Source: Xanthomonas sp. Leaf131 (lineage in GTDB: Bacteria; Pseudomonadota; Gammaproteobacteria; Xanthomonadales; Xanthomonadaceae). Taken from it: a stretch of DNA of 64,000 bases. The notes under the pieces were generated by a model that had not been told where the DNA came from, did no database searches, and saw only the letters and a program-made list of their open reading frames with translations. A program made the translations under genes and the position numbers. Every line of letters begins with the position of its first letter. The first letter of the stretch is position 1. Shown in pieces: positions 42,698 to 57,933 of this stretch. Location: assembly GCF_001423495.1 (NCBI RefSeq), contig NZ_LMOG01000022.1:1-64000 (forward strand), in the 5' to 3' direction.

Positions 42698-42844
42698 TGC
42701 GCATGGATCGAAGGATTGGCCACGATTGTTGAGGGATGCAGGACTACGCCACGTCAACGTCACGACAACGCCGCGTGCGCAAGCGGTCCCCGTGGGGAAA
42801 TTTTCTGCTTATGCTTGGGTCTCCCCCATCTGCTGGAGTCATCG

Positions 42845-43225
42845 ATGCGCGCTGTCCTGCCTACCGCCCGCCTGGCCTGTCTCTCGGTCGTGTTGGCGGC
42901 ATTGAGTGCCTGCGGTTCGCCGCAACCGGACGAGCAGGAAGCCGTCTCCGCCAAAGCGCAGCAAGCGGCCGAACAAGCCGCCGCGCCAGCGCCGGCCGCT
43001 GCGCCAGAAGCCCCGCCCATCGGCACCTGCGATGCCACCCAGGTGCAGTCGCTGGTCGGTCAGCCACTGACCGAAGCGGTGAGCGAACAGGCCCGCAGCG
43101 ATGCCGGCGCCAAGTCGGTACGCGTGCTCAAACCCGGCCAGATGACCACGATGGAGTTCAACGGCGAACGGCTCAATCTGGAAGTGGATGCCAAGAACCT
43201 GATCGTCTCGGTGCGCTGCGGCTGA
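42845..43225 (+). CDS. I78-family peptidase inhibitor-like lipoprotein
   Basis: ATG 42845 with GGAG upstream; a 126-aa lipoprotein (lipobox LSAC). After an Ala/Pro/Glu-rich linker (residues 25-57), CDATQVQSLVGQPLTEAVSEQARSDAGAKSVRVLKPGQMTTMEFNGERLNLEVDAKNLIVSVRCG matches the whole I78 domain (Cys at each end). It is probably periplasmic and lipid-anchored. It pairs with the more diverged relative at 41080. Confidence 0.85.
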   Translation: MRAVLPTARLACLSVVLAALSACGSPQPDEQEAVSAKAQQAAEQAAAPAPAAAPEAPPIGTCDATQVQSLVGQPLTEAVSEQARSDAGAKSVRVLKPGQMTTMEFNGERLNLEVDAKNLIVSVRCG

Positions 43226-43233
43226 GCACCCGG

Positions 43234-43259
43234 TGGCGCCTGTTGGCGAACAGGCGCCA
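43234..43259. terminator. Hairpin after the I78-family gene
   Basis: TGGCGCCTGTT-GGCG-AACAGGCGCCA is a perfect 11-bp stem starting 9 bases past the stop codon. There is no T-tract. Confidence 0.45.
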
Positions 43260-43427
43260 AGCCAGCTGGCACAAGGCCTTGCAGCCGCCCTCGTTGCAGC
43301 TGTAACGGTGTATTGCGGCACCGCATCAACTGTGGTCTAGTCGATCATCCGGTGACCTCTTCGAAACGCTCCACGGATCGAGCGCTGCAACGTCGTCGCC
43401 GCTCTCCCAGATCGCAAAGAGGCAGAC

Positions 43428-49506
<6,079 letters not shown>

Positions 49507-49514
49507 GTACGCGT

Positions 49515-49541
49515 CACCGGTGGGCCCTGCGCCCACCGGTG
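49515..49541. terminator. Hairpin just after gltD
   Basis: CACCGGTGGGC-CCTGC-GCCCACCGGTG is an 11-bp perfect stem starting 9 bases beyond the gltD stop. It lacks a T-tract. Confidence 0.5.
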
Positions 49542-49710
49542 GCTGCCACACGCTGTGCGTGCGGGCAAGTCGCACCGCTGTGTGAGCGGCCAGGCCCACG
49601 TGGCGCCGCTCCGATTGAGGCCCTTCTCTTAGCACTGCGCGACCGCAATCGCGCCGGCACGCGTTACTGCGCGCGTCATTCGCGCCTGCATTGCCGCAGA
49701 GCTTGCGTCT

Positions 49711-49745
49711 TGCGGCGTGCGGCGTGCGGCGTGCGGCGTGCGGCA
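49711..49745. repeat. Heptanucleotide tandem repeat (TGCGGCG)
   Basis: Four exact copies of TGCGGCG are followed by TGCGGCA. The tract is intergenic, about 200 bases after gltD. Slippage could change its length. Confidence 0.8.
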
Positions 49746-50118
49746 CAGGTTGAGATGAGATCCCATGTCCCGCAGCGATGCGGAGCGCGATCGCATAGCG
49801 CGAGGGTGCGCCCGGCGCCAAGGCAAGCCGCGCAGCGCGCGCTTTGCGCCCTGGACGCTCCACTGTGCGCAAGGGGGCCCGCAGCGGCGTCCCCAACCCG
49901 CGCCACTGCTGCATGGCACGGGTTGGCCAGACATCCGAACACGCGCCTTGCCTCAGGCCGTCACAGATCGCTTCGCACGCCTCAACGCGCATACCGGCCT
50001 GAAATCCGCTCGATCATCGATCGTGCACAAGACTCGCCCGCCGGTATGACTGTGCGGCAGAGGCGTATGTAAGTCGGTGCCTATCTGCAGCCTCGACGAT
50101 TGCACAGCCCGCATATTT

Positions 50119-50160
50119 GTGATCTAAGTCACTTATGTTATGTGATTGAATCGTTCAATT
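50119..50160. promoter_or_regulatory. Candidate Clp site and palindrome before acyltransferase gene
   Basis: TGTGA-TCTAAG-TCACT (50119-50134) matches the CRP/Clp consensus at 9 of 10 arm positions. It is followed by the palindrome ATTGAA-TCG-TTCAAT (50146-50160). They lie 170-210 bases before the start at 50332. Confidence 0.45.
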
Positions 50161-50331
50161 ACGGCCAGACGGCCACAGTGCAGCACGTTCTGCGCTTGCT
50201 TCAACTGCCCTCGATGACGACCGCAGCTGATCGTTCCTGCGCGCGCAGCCGCCGTGGAATCCAACCTCGATTCAAGTGTCGTCGCGCAACGCGGCGGCAA
50301 AGCCGTGGGCCCCCAACCAGGAAACAATCTC

Positions 50332-51429
50332 ATGACGCACCAAATCACTACCGCTAAACAGACACGCGACGATTGGGTGGACTGGCTACGCGGCGCCAGC
50401 GTGTTGATGGTGATCATGCTGCACGCCTATGGCTTCGCTTTCGACGCCTACCCGGAGCTACGCAATGGCGCAGCCGGGGAAAGCAGCACCTTGATGCTGT
50501 CGATCGAACGCATCAACCGCTCGCTGGCCCCCTTGCGCATGCAGCTGATGTTCCTGCTCTCGGGCTTGTTCGTGGCACGTGGGCTGGACAAGGGGATCGC
50601 GACCTACTTCAGCGGCAAGCTGCGGCACGTGTTGTATCCCTATCTGATCTGGTCGCTGCTGATCTTCGGGTTGCGCGAGGCAGGCTCGGTGCTGGCCAAG
50701 TCCGAACCCATTGCCTGGCTGGACCTGGGCAGGATCGCGGTCGGCAACGTGGCACTGACCTGGTTTCTGTTCTACCTGTTCGTGTTTCTTGCCGTGATCC
50801 CACTGCTGCGTCGGCTGCCGGCCCCGTTGGTGCTGGCAGCGACCCTGCTGGGCTCGGTGTGCCTGGGCCCATTGCTGCGCCAGGGTGCCGACCCGTTCTA
50901 TTACTTCGCGTTCTTCTACATCGGCACGCTGCTGGCCGGTCGCGTGCCGGCACTGCTACAGCAGGCACCGCGCTGGATCTGGCCACTGTCGTGCCTGAGC
51001 CTGTGCGCCATCGTGCTGATCGCCAATCTCACCACGCTGCACGGCATCTGGATCGGCTATCTGCCGCTGGTACTGATCGCGCTGCCGTTGGTGATCGCGG
51101 TGGCGATGTGGGCAAACCAGCAGCCGGCCGCACAGGCGATCCGCTACGTGGGCCGCAACTCGGTGGTGTTCTACCTGACCCACTTCCCGCCCTTCATCGT
51201 GCTGGCCTATCTGCTGCCGCGCTGGATCCACGATGGGTCGCTGCTGTTCTTCGCCTTGTTGGGCACCGGCGTGCTGGCGCCGGCCGTGCTGTGCCTGCTG
51301 CGCACGCCGGGCCGCCTGCCCGCATTGAACCTGCTGTTCTCCGCACCGATGCCGGCACGCAGCACACGCCCCGCAACGCCGCTGGCATCGCCGTCTGCCG
51401 CGCACGAAACGGTGGCGGCAACTGCGTAG
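50332..51429 (+). CDS. Acyltransferase-3 family membrane protein
   Basis: A 365-aa protein (ATG 50332, GGAA 8 bases upstream) with about ten membrane segments. The family start is clear: WVDWLRGASVLMVIMLHAYGFAF with the conserved Arg and His, then MQLMFLLSGLFVARGL and VVFYLTHFPPF. Members O-acetylate or otherwise acylate exported polysaccharides or lipids; the acceptor cannot be predicted. The C-terminus is Ala/Pro/Thr-rich. The upstream candidate Clp site suggests a link to the virulence/exopolysaccharide regulon. Confidence 0.82.
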   Translation: MTHQITTAKQTRDDWVDWLRGASVLMVIMLHAYGFAFDAYPELRNGAAGESSTLMLSIERINRSLAPLRMQLMFLLSGLFVARGLDKGIATYFSGKLRHVLYPYLIWSLLIFGLREAGSVLAKSEPIAWLDLGRIAVGNVALTWFLFYLFVFLAVIPLLRRLPAPLVLAATLLGSVCLGPLLRQGADPFYYFAFFYIGTLLAGRVPALLQQAPRWIWPLSCLSLCAIVLIANLTTLHGIWIGYLPLVLIALPLVIAVAMWANQQPAAQAIRYVGRNSVVFYLTHFPPFIVLAYLLPRWIHDGSLLFFALLGTGVLAPAVLCLLRTPGRLPALNLLFSAPMPARSTRPATPLASPSAAHETVAATA

Positions 51430-51585
51430 ACCACCTGCCAGTGCCGATCACATCCGTGCTGCTCGACGCAGGCTCTGGCGATCTCTGAAAACCCATGGCC
51501 GGATGCCATCCGGCAACAGCCAGACGCGGTCAATCCCGCGTCTGCGCTGTGTTCGCTGCTGTGTTCGCTAACGCAGGCGCCTGAA

Positions 51586-51610
51586 GTGCGGCCCTGTTAT
51601 AGGGCCGCAC
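51586..51610. terminator. Hairpin between converging genes
   Basis: GTGCGGCCCT-GTTAT-AGGGCCGCAC, a perfect 10-bp stem, lies between the acyltransferase (plus) and alcohol dehydrogenase (minus) 3' ends. There is no T-run. Confidence 0.5.
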
Positions 51611-51631
51611 CGATGCAAGCGCGCGATGCGA

Positions 51632-52687
51632 TCAGGCCGCCTTGTCCAGCGTGGCCATGTCGATCACGAAGCGGTACTTCACATCGCTCTTGAGCATGCG
51701 CTCGTAGGCCTCGTTGATCTGGTCGGCGCGAATCGTTTCGATGTCCGAGACGATGTTGTGCTTGGCGCAGAAATCCAGCATCTCCTGGGTCTGGCGGATG
51801 CCGCCAATCAACGAACCGGCCAGCGTGCGGCGCTTCATGATCAGATTGAACACGCTCGGCGAAGGGTGCGAATGCTCGGGCACACCCACCAGCACCATCG
51901 CCCCGTCGCGCTTGAGCGCAGCCAGGAACGGGTCCAGGTTGTGCGGCGCGGCCACGGTGTTGAGGATGAAGTCCAGTGTGTTGGCTTGCGCAGCCATCTG
52001 CGCCTCGTCCTTGGAGATCACCACTTCGCTGGCACCCAGACGCAACGCATCGGCGCGCTTGCTCTCGGAGGTGGTGAACAACACCACAGTGGCGCCCATC
52101 GCCTTGGCGATCTTCACTGCCATGTGGCCCAGGCCACCCAGGCCCACCACACCCACCTTCTGGCCGGGACCGACCTTCCAATGCGCCAGCGGCGAATAGG
52201 TGGTGATACCGGCGCACAGCAGCGGCGCCACGGCGGCCAGGTTGTCGCTGTGCGAGATGCGCAGCACGTATTTCTGATCGACCACGATGTGGTCCGAGTA
52301 ACCGCCGTAGGTGTTCTCGCCGCCAAACATCGGCCCGTTATAGGTGCCGGTAAAGCCCTGCTCGCAATACTGTTCTTCGCCTTCCTGGCAGGACGCGCAG
52401 CTGCGACAGCTGTCGACCATGCAGCCGACACCGGCCAGGTCGCCGACCTTGAAGCCGGTGACCGCATCGCCGACCGCCGTCACGCGGCCGACGATCTCGT
52501 GACCAGGCACCGACGGGTAGAGGGTGTTGTGCCATTCGTTGCGAGCGGTATGCAGATCCGAGTGACACACACCGCAATAGGCGATATCGATCTGTACATC
52601 GTTGGGGCCGGGCGCGCGCCGTTCGAACACGAACGGGGCAAGCGGCTGATCGGCGGTTTGGGCGGCGTAAGCGTGGGCTTGGCTCAT
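51632..52687 (-). CDS. Zinc-dependent alcohol dehydrogenase (YahK/CAD type)
   Basis: A 351-aa protein from ATG 52687 (GGAG upstream). It has the zinc catalytic motif CGVCHSDLHTARNEW, the structural-zinc Cys set (CRSCASCQEGEEQYC), GHEIVG and the NADP-binding GVVGLGGLGHMAVKIAKAMG. This matches NADPH-dependent aldehyde reductases of the cinnamyl-alcohol/YahK branch. Length is typical. It is monocistronic. Confidence 0.92.
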   Translation of the reverse strand: MSQAHAYAAQTADQPLAPFVFERRAPGPNDVQIDIAYCGVCHSDLHTARNEWHNTLYPSVPGHEIVGRVTAVGDAVTGFKVGDLAGVGCMVDSCRSCASCQEGEEQYCEQGFTGTYNGPMFGGENTYGGYSDHIVVDQKYVLRISHSDNLAAVAPLLCAGITTYSPLAHWKVGPGQKVGVVGLGGLGHMAVKIAKAMGATVVLFTTSESKRADALRLGASEVVISKDEAQMAAQANTLDFILNTVAAPHNLDPFLAALKRDGAMVLVGVPEHSHPSPSVFNLIMKRRTLAGSLIGGIRQTQEMLDFCAKHNIVSDIETIRADQINEAYERMLKSDVKYRFVIDMATLDKAA

Positions 52688-52993
52688 GGGGAAGGACTCC
52701 GGGGCGTTGCGTCGTCCGCGCAGGAGTCGGACGACAGATGGGGGCGGTTCGCCAGAACAGCGGCCTATCGCACGCCTGTGGAGGTGCCTCCTGGCTGTTC
52801 CGAAGCGAACGCTACCTGTTGGCCATGATACCGGTTGCGCCCGTTTGCACGCGATCAACGCTGCGTTGCATGCGTGAATGGTCTACTAACGCGCAAGCTT
52901 CTAGGCTGACCAGGCAGCGTCTCGCCCTGCACCATTCCTGTTGGCCGTGCCCTCCCCCTGCGGCCGCTCACGTCGATGCCGAAGGAGGCTTCC

Positions 52994-54067
52994 ATGTTCC
53001 ACTCTCCCCCGAAATTCCCGCGTCTGCGCGGTGCCGCACTCGCACTGACCTTGCTCGCGGCACTGCCAATGGCACATGCCAAAGAACCTGCCGATGCGAA
53101 GAAACAGTCGGCCGGCCTGAAATATGTGGGCGTCAATCTGTCCGGCGCCGAGTTCAATTCGCGCAAGAAACCGGGCACCTTGTTCAAGGATTACACCTAC
53201 CCGGCCGCCTCGGATTTCAGTTATTTCGCCGGTAAGGGCATGAACACGATCCGCCTGCCGTTCCTGTGGGAACGCGTGCAGCCACAGCTCACCGGCGAGT
53301 TGGATCCGGCGCAGTTGGCGCTGCTGAAGAAATCAGTGGCGGCGGCCAAGGCCAACAAGCAGTACCTGATCCTGGATGTGCATAACTACGCCAAGTACAA
53401 CGGCAAGCGCATCGGCACCAGCGATGTGCCCGCTGCTGCAGTGGCCGATCTGTGGCGCCGGCTGGCGCTGGAATTCAAGGACGACACGTCGGTGATCTTC
53501 GGGCTGATGAATGAGCCCAACGGCATTTCCGCAACCGACTGGGCCACGGCGGCGCAAGGCGCGATCAACGCGATCCGCAAGACCGGTGCAAAGAACCTGA
53601 TTCTGGTACCGGGCACTGCCTACAGCGGCGCGCACAGCTGGCGCAGTGCCAACTATGGCGGTTCCAATGCCAAGGCGCTGGAGATCCTCAAGGACCCGGG
53701 CAACAACCTGGCCTTCGAAGCGCATCAATATCTGGACAGCGACTACAGCGGCACCAAGCCGGTATGCACCAGCGCCACGGTTGGCGAAGAGAAATTACGC
53801 GGCTTCACCGCATGGCTGCGCGAGAACAAGCAGAAAGGATTTCTGGGCGAATTCGGCACTGCCAACAATCCGGTCTGCGACCAGGCGCTGGAAGGCATGC
53901 TGACCTATATGGAAAAGAACAGCGACGTGTGGCTGGGCTGGACCTGGTGGGCCGCCGGTGCCTGGTGGAAGCCGGAGTACTTTTTCACCGTGCAGCCGGG
54001 CAAGGATGGCAGCGACAAGCCGCAGATCTCGATCCTGAGCAAGTACGCACGCCGCGCCACCAAGTAA
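52994..54067 (+). CDS. GH5 cellulase, array member 1
   Basis: A 357-aa secreted endoglucanase (AAGGAGG 8 bases before ATG). Signal peptide (LALTLLAALPMAHA), then one GH5 catalytic domain resembling subfamily 5 (eukaryotic-type EGII): GVNLSGAEF, MNTIRLPFLWERVQP, DVHNYAKY, GLMNEPNG (acid/base Glu174), HQYLDSDYSGT, GFLGEFGTAN (nucleophile Glu286) and WTWWAAGAWW. No carbohydrate-binding module or linker is present. It hydrolyses cellulose of plant cell walls. It is the most diverged of the four tandem copies and is followed by a strong terminator. Confidence 0.94.
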   Translation: MFHSPPKFPRLRGAALALTLLAALPMAHAKEPADAKKQSAGLKYVGVNLSGAEFNSRKKPGTLFKDYTYPAASDFSYFAGKGMNTIRLPFLWERVQPQLTGELDPAQLALLKKSVAAAKANKQYLILDVHNYAKYNGKRIGTSDVPAAAVADLWRRLALEFKDDTSVIFGLMNEPNGISATDWATAAQGAINAIRKTGAKNLILVPGTAYSGAHSWRSANYGGSNAKALEILKDPGNNLAFEAHQYLDSDYSGTKPVCTSATVGEEKLRGFTAWLRENKQKGFLGEFGTANNPVCDQALEGMLTYMEKNSDVWLGWTWWAAGAWWKPEYFFTVQPGKDGSDKPQISILSKYARRATK

Positions 54068-54730
54068 TACACGCGGCGTCTGTTTGAATCTGGTGGTCGC
54101 AGCGATGTGCTGCGACCATTTTTTTGCGTGCTGCCATGCGTGACATGCAGTGCAGAGACATGAAATGTGCCGACGATCGCATGACTGCGCTAGGCATGCA
54201 TCGCGCGGCGCGCGCGATCACATGACGCGTCTTGCAGGATCCGCATTGACGGACTGCTAGCCAGACACGACACAGTAAGCGCGCCCGCACGTCGAACATC
54301 GCACGTGCCGACGTCCCGTTATCGCACCAGGTGATTTTTTTAAGCGCATGCGTGTTTATCCTGCATCACCGCTGCGATTACGCATGCGGCGCTGCTCATT
54401 GCGTCTAGCGATCGCCAATCGACCGATGCAATACGTGTCGCATACGTGTCGCAAGTGCGATCTGCGTTGATGCAAAACACGCAACTGCAGCGCAAAGTGC
54501 GACCTGCGTGCGGCGATGTCGATCGCGCTGTTGCGCTCTACCACATCAAAGGGAGTGGATGTTCGGTAATAACTGCCAAGTCGCTCACAGCTCCAACTAA
54601 GTGATATCTCGCATTCGTAGTTTGAAAATGCAGATACGCCTAGGGTGATGCGTGGTGCAGTGTCGTCATGCACGTGGCAAGTCCACGCCAGGGCACTGCA
54701 TCTCCCCCGCAAATGCATCAGGAGTCACCC
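54068..54730. other. Intergenic region between cellulase genes 1 and 2 (663 bases)
   Basis: The left end holds the terminator at 54094-54125. The rest is AT-richer without a gene. It presumably contains the promoter of the second cellulase gene. Confidence 0.55.
54094..54125 (+). terminator. Intrinsic terminator after cellulase 1
   Basis: TGGTCGCAGC-GATGT-GCTGCGACCA is a perfect 10-bp stem followed by seven T, starting 26 bases after the stop. This is a classic intrinsic terminator. Confidence 0.9.
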
Positions 54731-55783
54731 ATGTTGCCCTCCCCCACCCGGACGCGCCGGCTGCTCAGCTGCGCGTTGTCATTGCTGCTGCTCGTCATCC
54801 TGCCGCTCGCGCACGCACAAAGCGGCAATCGCTTGAAGTATGCCGGCGTCAATCTCTCCGGCGCAGAAATCAAATCCTCGCAAAAACCCGGCGTGCTCAA
54901 CGTCGACTACCTGTATCCGGCCGCCAGCGATTACCGCTACTTCGCCGGCAAGCACATGAACATCATTCGGCTGGCAGTCCTGTGGGAGCGCGTGCAACCC
55001 AAGGCCGGCGGCGAACTGGATGCGGCGCAACTGGCATTGATCCGTCAGGCGGTCGCCAACGCAAAAGCCTCCAAGCTCTATCTGATTCTGGACATACACA
55101 ACTACGCCAAGTATTACGGCAACAAGATCGGCAGCAACCGCGTGCCGATCAGTACCTTCAACGATCTGTGGCGCCGCCTGGCGATCGCCTTCAAGAACGA
55201 CAACACGGTGATCTTCGGGCTGATGAACGAGCCTTACGACATCAATCCGCAGTCCTGGGCCAACGCGGCGCAGGCGTCGATCGACACCATCCGCAAGACC
55301 GGCGCCAATAACCTGATTCTGGTTCCCGGTGCGCTGTGGAGCGGCGCGCACAGCTGGTATTCCACGGTTGCCGGGCAATCCAATGCCGTGGCACTGGCGT
55401 CCATTCGCGACCCGCTCAATCGCTACGCCATCGAAGTGCATCAATATCTGGACACCGATTCCAGCGGCACCAGCGCCGGTTGCGTCAGCAGCACCGTCGG
55501 TGCCGAACGCCTGCGCAGCTTTACCCAATGGCTGCGCCTGAACCACAAACGCGGATTTCTGGGCGAATTCGGCACCGGCAACAACGCGACCTGCAACAAC
55601 GCACTCAACGGCATGTTGGGCTACATGGAAACCAACAGCGATGTGTGGATCGGCTGGACCTGGTGGGCCGCCGGTGCCTGGTGGAACCGGACCTATCCGT
55701 TCAACGTGCATCCCGATGCGCAGGGACGCGACAAACCGCAGATGACGATCCTCAGCGCACGCGCGCAGCGTATCGCCCGCTAA
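54731..55783 (+). CDS. GH5 cellulase, array member 2
   Basis: A 350-aa secreted GH5 enzyme; AGGAG precedes ATG 54731. Signal peptide (CALSLLLLVILPLAHA). Catalytic acid/base Glu167 in GLMNEP and nucleophile Glu279 in GFLGEFGTGN; WTWWAAGAWW at the C-terminus. Same subfamily as its neighbours. A decayed fragment at 57320 is most like this copy. Confidence 0.94.
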   Translation: MLPSPTRTRRLLSCALSLLLLVILPLAHAQSGNRLKYAGVNLSGAEIKSSQKPGVLNVDYLYPAASDYRYFAGKHMNIIRLAVLWERVQPKAGGELDAAQLALIRQAVANAKASKLYLILDIHNYAKYYGNKIGSNRVPISTFNDLWRRLAIAFKNDNTVIFGLMNEPYDINPQSWANAAQASIDTIRKTGANNLILVPGALWSGAHSWYSTVAGQSNAVALASIRDPLNRYAIEVHQYLDTDSSGTSAGCVSSTVGAERLRSFTQWLRLNHKRGFLGEFGTGNNATCNNALNGMLGYMETNSDVWIGWTWWAAGAWWNRTYPFNVHPDAQGRDKPQMTILSARAQRIAR

Positions 55784-56169
55784 GCACACCACCTCGCATT
55801 CATCTGCAAACCACGCGTTGCATGTGCTGAGCATGCAGGCACAACCGTGCACGACGCCAGTAATTCGGCGTCATGCCGTTGGCAGCAGACGCATCGACAT
55901 GACGTTTTTTCGACAGCACACCGTCCGCGCTGACCGCTGTGCTGAAGCGTGCGCGGCCGCTGTTTTCTGCCGTGCGTTACAGCGTGCTGGTGCGGAACGT
56001 GACCCCGGCGAATTGTGACTGCGTACGGGCTCGCACATTTACTTCACGCCCGCCGTGCTGAGCGATCCGGCACAGCCAATGCATGACGTCCTACCGATGC
56101 AGCGCACTTCGCGCAAATCGCACGCAACCGGCTGCGACGCATCGCCCCCGTCGTTTAAGGAGTTGTTTT
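55784..56169. other. Intergenic region before cellulase gene 3 (386 bases)
   Basis: It contains CACATTTACTT at 56034, 136 bases before the start, a motif also found before the fourth copy, so it may be part of the promoter. No gene is seen. Confidence 0.5.
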
Positions 56170-57231
56170 ATGTCCTCTGCTTCCTGCTCGCTGCGCAGCG
56201 TTGTTCGCTGCGCACTGCTTCTCATCCTGCTTGGCGTCTTGCCGCAGATTCATGCGCAGACACGCGCACTCACCTACGCCGGAGTCAATCTTTCCGGGGC
56301 CGAGTTCGCATCGTCGAAAAAGCCGGGAGTCCTCAACAAAGACTATATGTATGCGCCTGCCAGCGATTACACCTATTTCGCCGGCGTGGGCATGAATACG
56401 ATCCGCCTGCCCATTTTGTGGGAGCGCCTGCAAACCAGCGCGCATGGCGAACTGGATCCGGCACAATTGGCACTGGTGCAGCAGGCCGTGGCACGCGCCA
56501 AGGCATCGGGGATGTATCTGGTGCTGGATATCCACAACTACGCCAAATACTACGGCTATAAAATAGGCACCCCTGAAGTGCCGATTGCGACCTTTACCGA
56601 TCTATGGCGCCGCCTTGCGCTGGTGTTCAAGAACGACGACACGGTGATTTTCGGGCTGATGAACGAGCCCAATGGTCTGCCGGCCGGCGGATGGGCCGCT
56701 GCTGCACAAGCGGGCATCGACAGCATTCGTGCCACCGGTGCGAACAACCTGATTCTGGTGCCCGGCGCGTTATGGACCGGCGCGCATAGCTGGTACTCGC
56801 CCACCAACGATGGGTATTCCAATGCCACCGCGCTGACCTCCATCTACGACCCACTCAACCGCTACGCGTTTGAAGTGCATCAGTATCTGGATGCCGATTC
56901 CAGCGGCACCACCAATGTCTGCGTCAGTGCCACCGTCGGTGCCGATCGTCTACGCAGCTTCACCGAGTGGCTGCGCCTCAATCACAAGCGCGGTTTTCTG
57001 GGCGAATTCGGCACCGCCAACAACACCGTGTGCAATGAAGCGCTGCAGGGCATGCTCGGGTATATGGAAGCCAATGCCGATGTCTGGTTGGGCTGGACCT
57101 GGTGGGCCGCTGGTTCGTGGTGGAATATCAGTTACCAGTACAGCGTGCATCCCAACAAAGATGGTACCGACAAGCCGCAGATGTCGATTCTGTCGCCACA
57201 GGCGACCCATGCGACACGCTTCAGCCCGTGA
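56170..57231 (+). CDS. GH5 cellulase, array member 3
   Basis: A 353-aa secreted GH5 enzyme; AAGGAG precedes ATG 56170 by 8 bases. Signal peptide (ALLLILLGVLPQIHA). Acid/base Glu166 (GLMNEPNG), nucleophile Glu279 (GFLGEFGTAN), C-terminal WTWWAAGSWW. It is close to the fourth copy in protein and upstream DNA, pointing to a recent duplication. Confidence 0.94.
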   Translation: MSSASCSLRSVVRCALLLILLGVLPQIHAQTRALTYAGVNLSGAEFASSKKPGVLNKDYMYAPASDYTYFAGVGMNTIRLPILWERLQTSAHGELDPAQLALVQQAVARAKASGMYLVLDIHNYAKYYGYKIGTPEVPIATFTDLWRRLALVFKNDDTVIFGLMNEPNGLPAGGWAAAAQAGIDSIRATGANNLILVPGALWTGAHSWYSPTNDGYSNATALTSIYDPLNRYAFEVHQYLDADSSGTTNVCVSATVGADRLRSFTEWLRLNHKRGFLGEFGTANNTVCNEALQGMLGYMEANADVWLGWTWWAAGSWWNISYQYSVHPNKDGTDKPQMSILSPQATHATRFSP

Positions 57232-57260
57232 TGTGATCCGATACTGATGTACGTTGATCG

Positions 57261-57284
57261 AGCCGCCGCAAGGCGGCTCTTTTG
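57261..57284 (+). terminator. Terminator after cellulase 3
   Basis: AGCCGCC-GCAA-GGCGGCT followed by CTTTTG. The same stem-loop recurs after the fourth cellulase gene with a longer T-run. Confidence 0.75.
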
Positions 57285-57319
57285 TACGCGTAATCGCAAC
57301 TGACGCTTGAGACCGCCCG

Positions 57320-57537
57320 GGCGAAGTCGGCGCCGGCGACAATACGAGCTGCAACAGCGCACTGAACGGCATGGTGGGCTATCTGGAGACCGACAGCGAT
57401 GTGTGGATCGGCTAAGCCTGGTGGGCGGCCGGTGCGTGGCGGAACGGTGCCTATCCGTTCAACGTGTATCCAACAAGTAAGGACGCGACAAATCGCAGAT
57501 ACTGAGCTTGGGTGAACGGGCAAGACGGATCACTTGA
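57320..57537 (+). pseudogene. Relic of a fifth GH5 cellulase gene (3' end only)
   Basis: The frame reads GEVGAGDNTSCNSALNGMVGY, then LETDSDVWIG, stop (TAA where Trp is expected), AWWAAGAWRNGAYPFNVYP, and after a frameshift GRDKSQILSLGERARRIT and stop. It aligns with the last ~70 residues of the tandem cellulases, best with member 2. The upstream catalytic part is missing. Confidence 0.8.
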
Positions 57538-57933
57538 TAAATAAACGCCTGCGATAAAGCGCAGACGACGACGGTAAACGCTTAAGCGTTCGCTGCGCGT
57601 GCTACTGCGTTGTTGCGTCAGTGATCCGACGCCGGACCATTGGCGGCGAGCGCGTCCATACGCTGATATTCCGACATAGGGATATATGCGTTCCGCCTTG
57701 AAAAGTGTGCGTTGCCGCGTATTACATGCCCCACGTGGTAACGCGCTGATTCTAAAAGTGACCTATGCGATATATGACTGCGCATCATTCCCCACATTTA
57801 CTTAAAAGTTAATACCCCCGGAAATTCGGTACGGCAGATGCATCAAAGACGACGGATGCGGCGCATTTTGCGCAGATCGCACGCACAAAAGGGTGCTGCG
57901 ACGCATCTTCCCCGTCGTCGAAGGAGTTGCTTT

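Larger units (their letters stand above)
49507..50331. other. Intergenic region (825 bases)
   Basis: No supported gene. It holds an 11-bp terminator-like hairpin at 49515-49541, five tandem heptamers at 49711-49745, and promoter-type elements at 50119-50160 before the acyltransferase. Confidence 0.6.
57232..57933. other. Region between cellulase genes 3 and 4 (702 bases)
   Basis: It contains a terminator, the relic above, and an AT-rich upstream stretch for the fourth gene. CACATTTACTT (57793) lies 141 bases before its start. There is no intact gene. Confidence 0.6.

Noticed and set aside
50100..50357. Small plus-strand frame with Cys and Arg
   Set aside because: It overlaps promoter-like elements and the start of the acyltransferase, and has no good ribosome-binding site.
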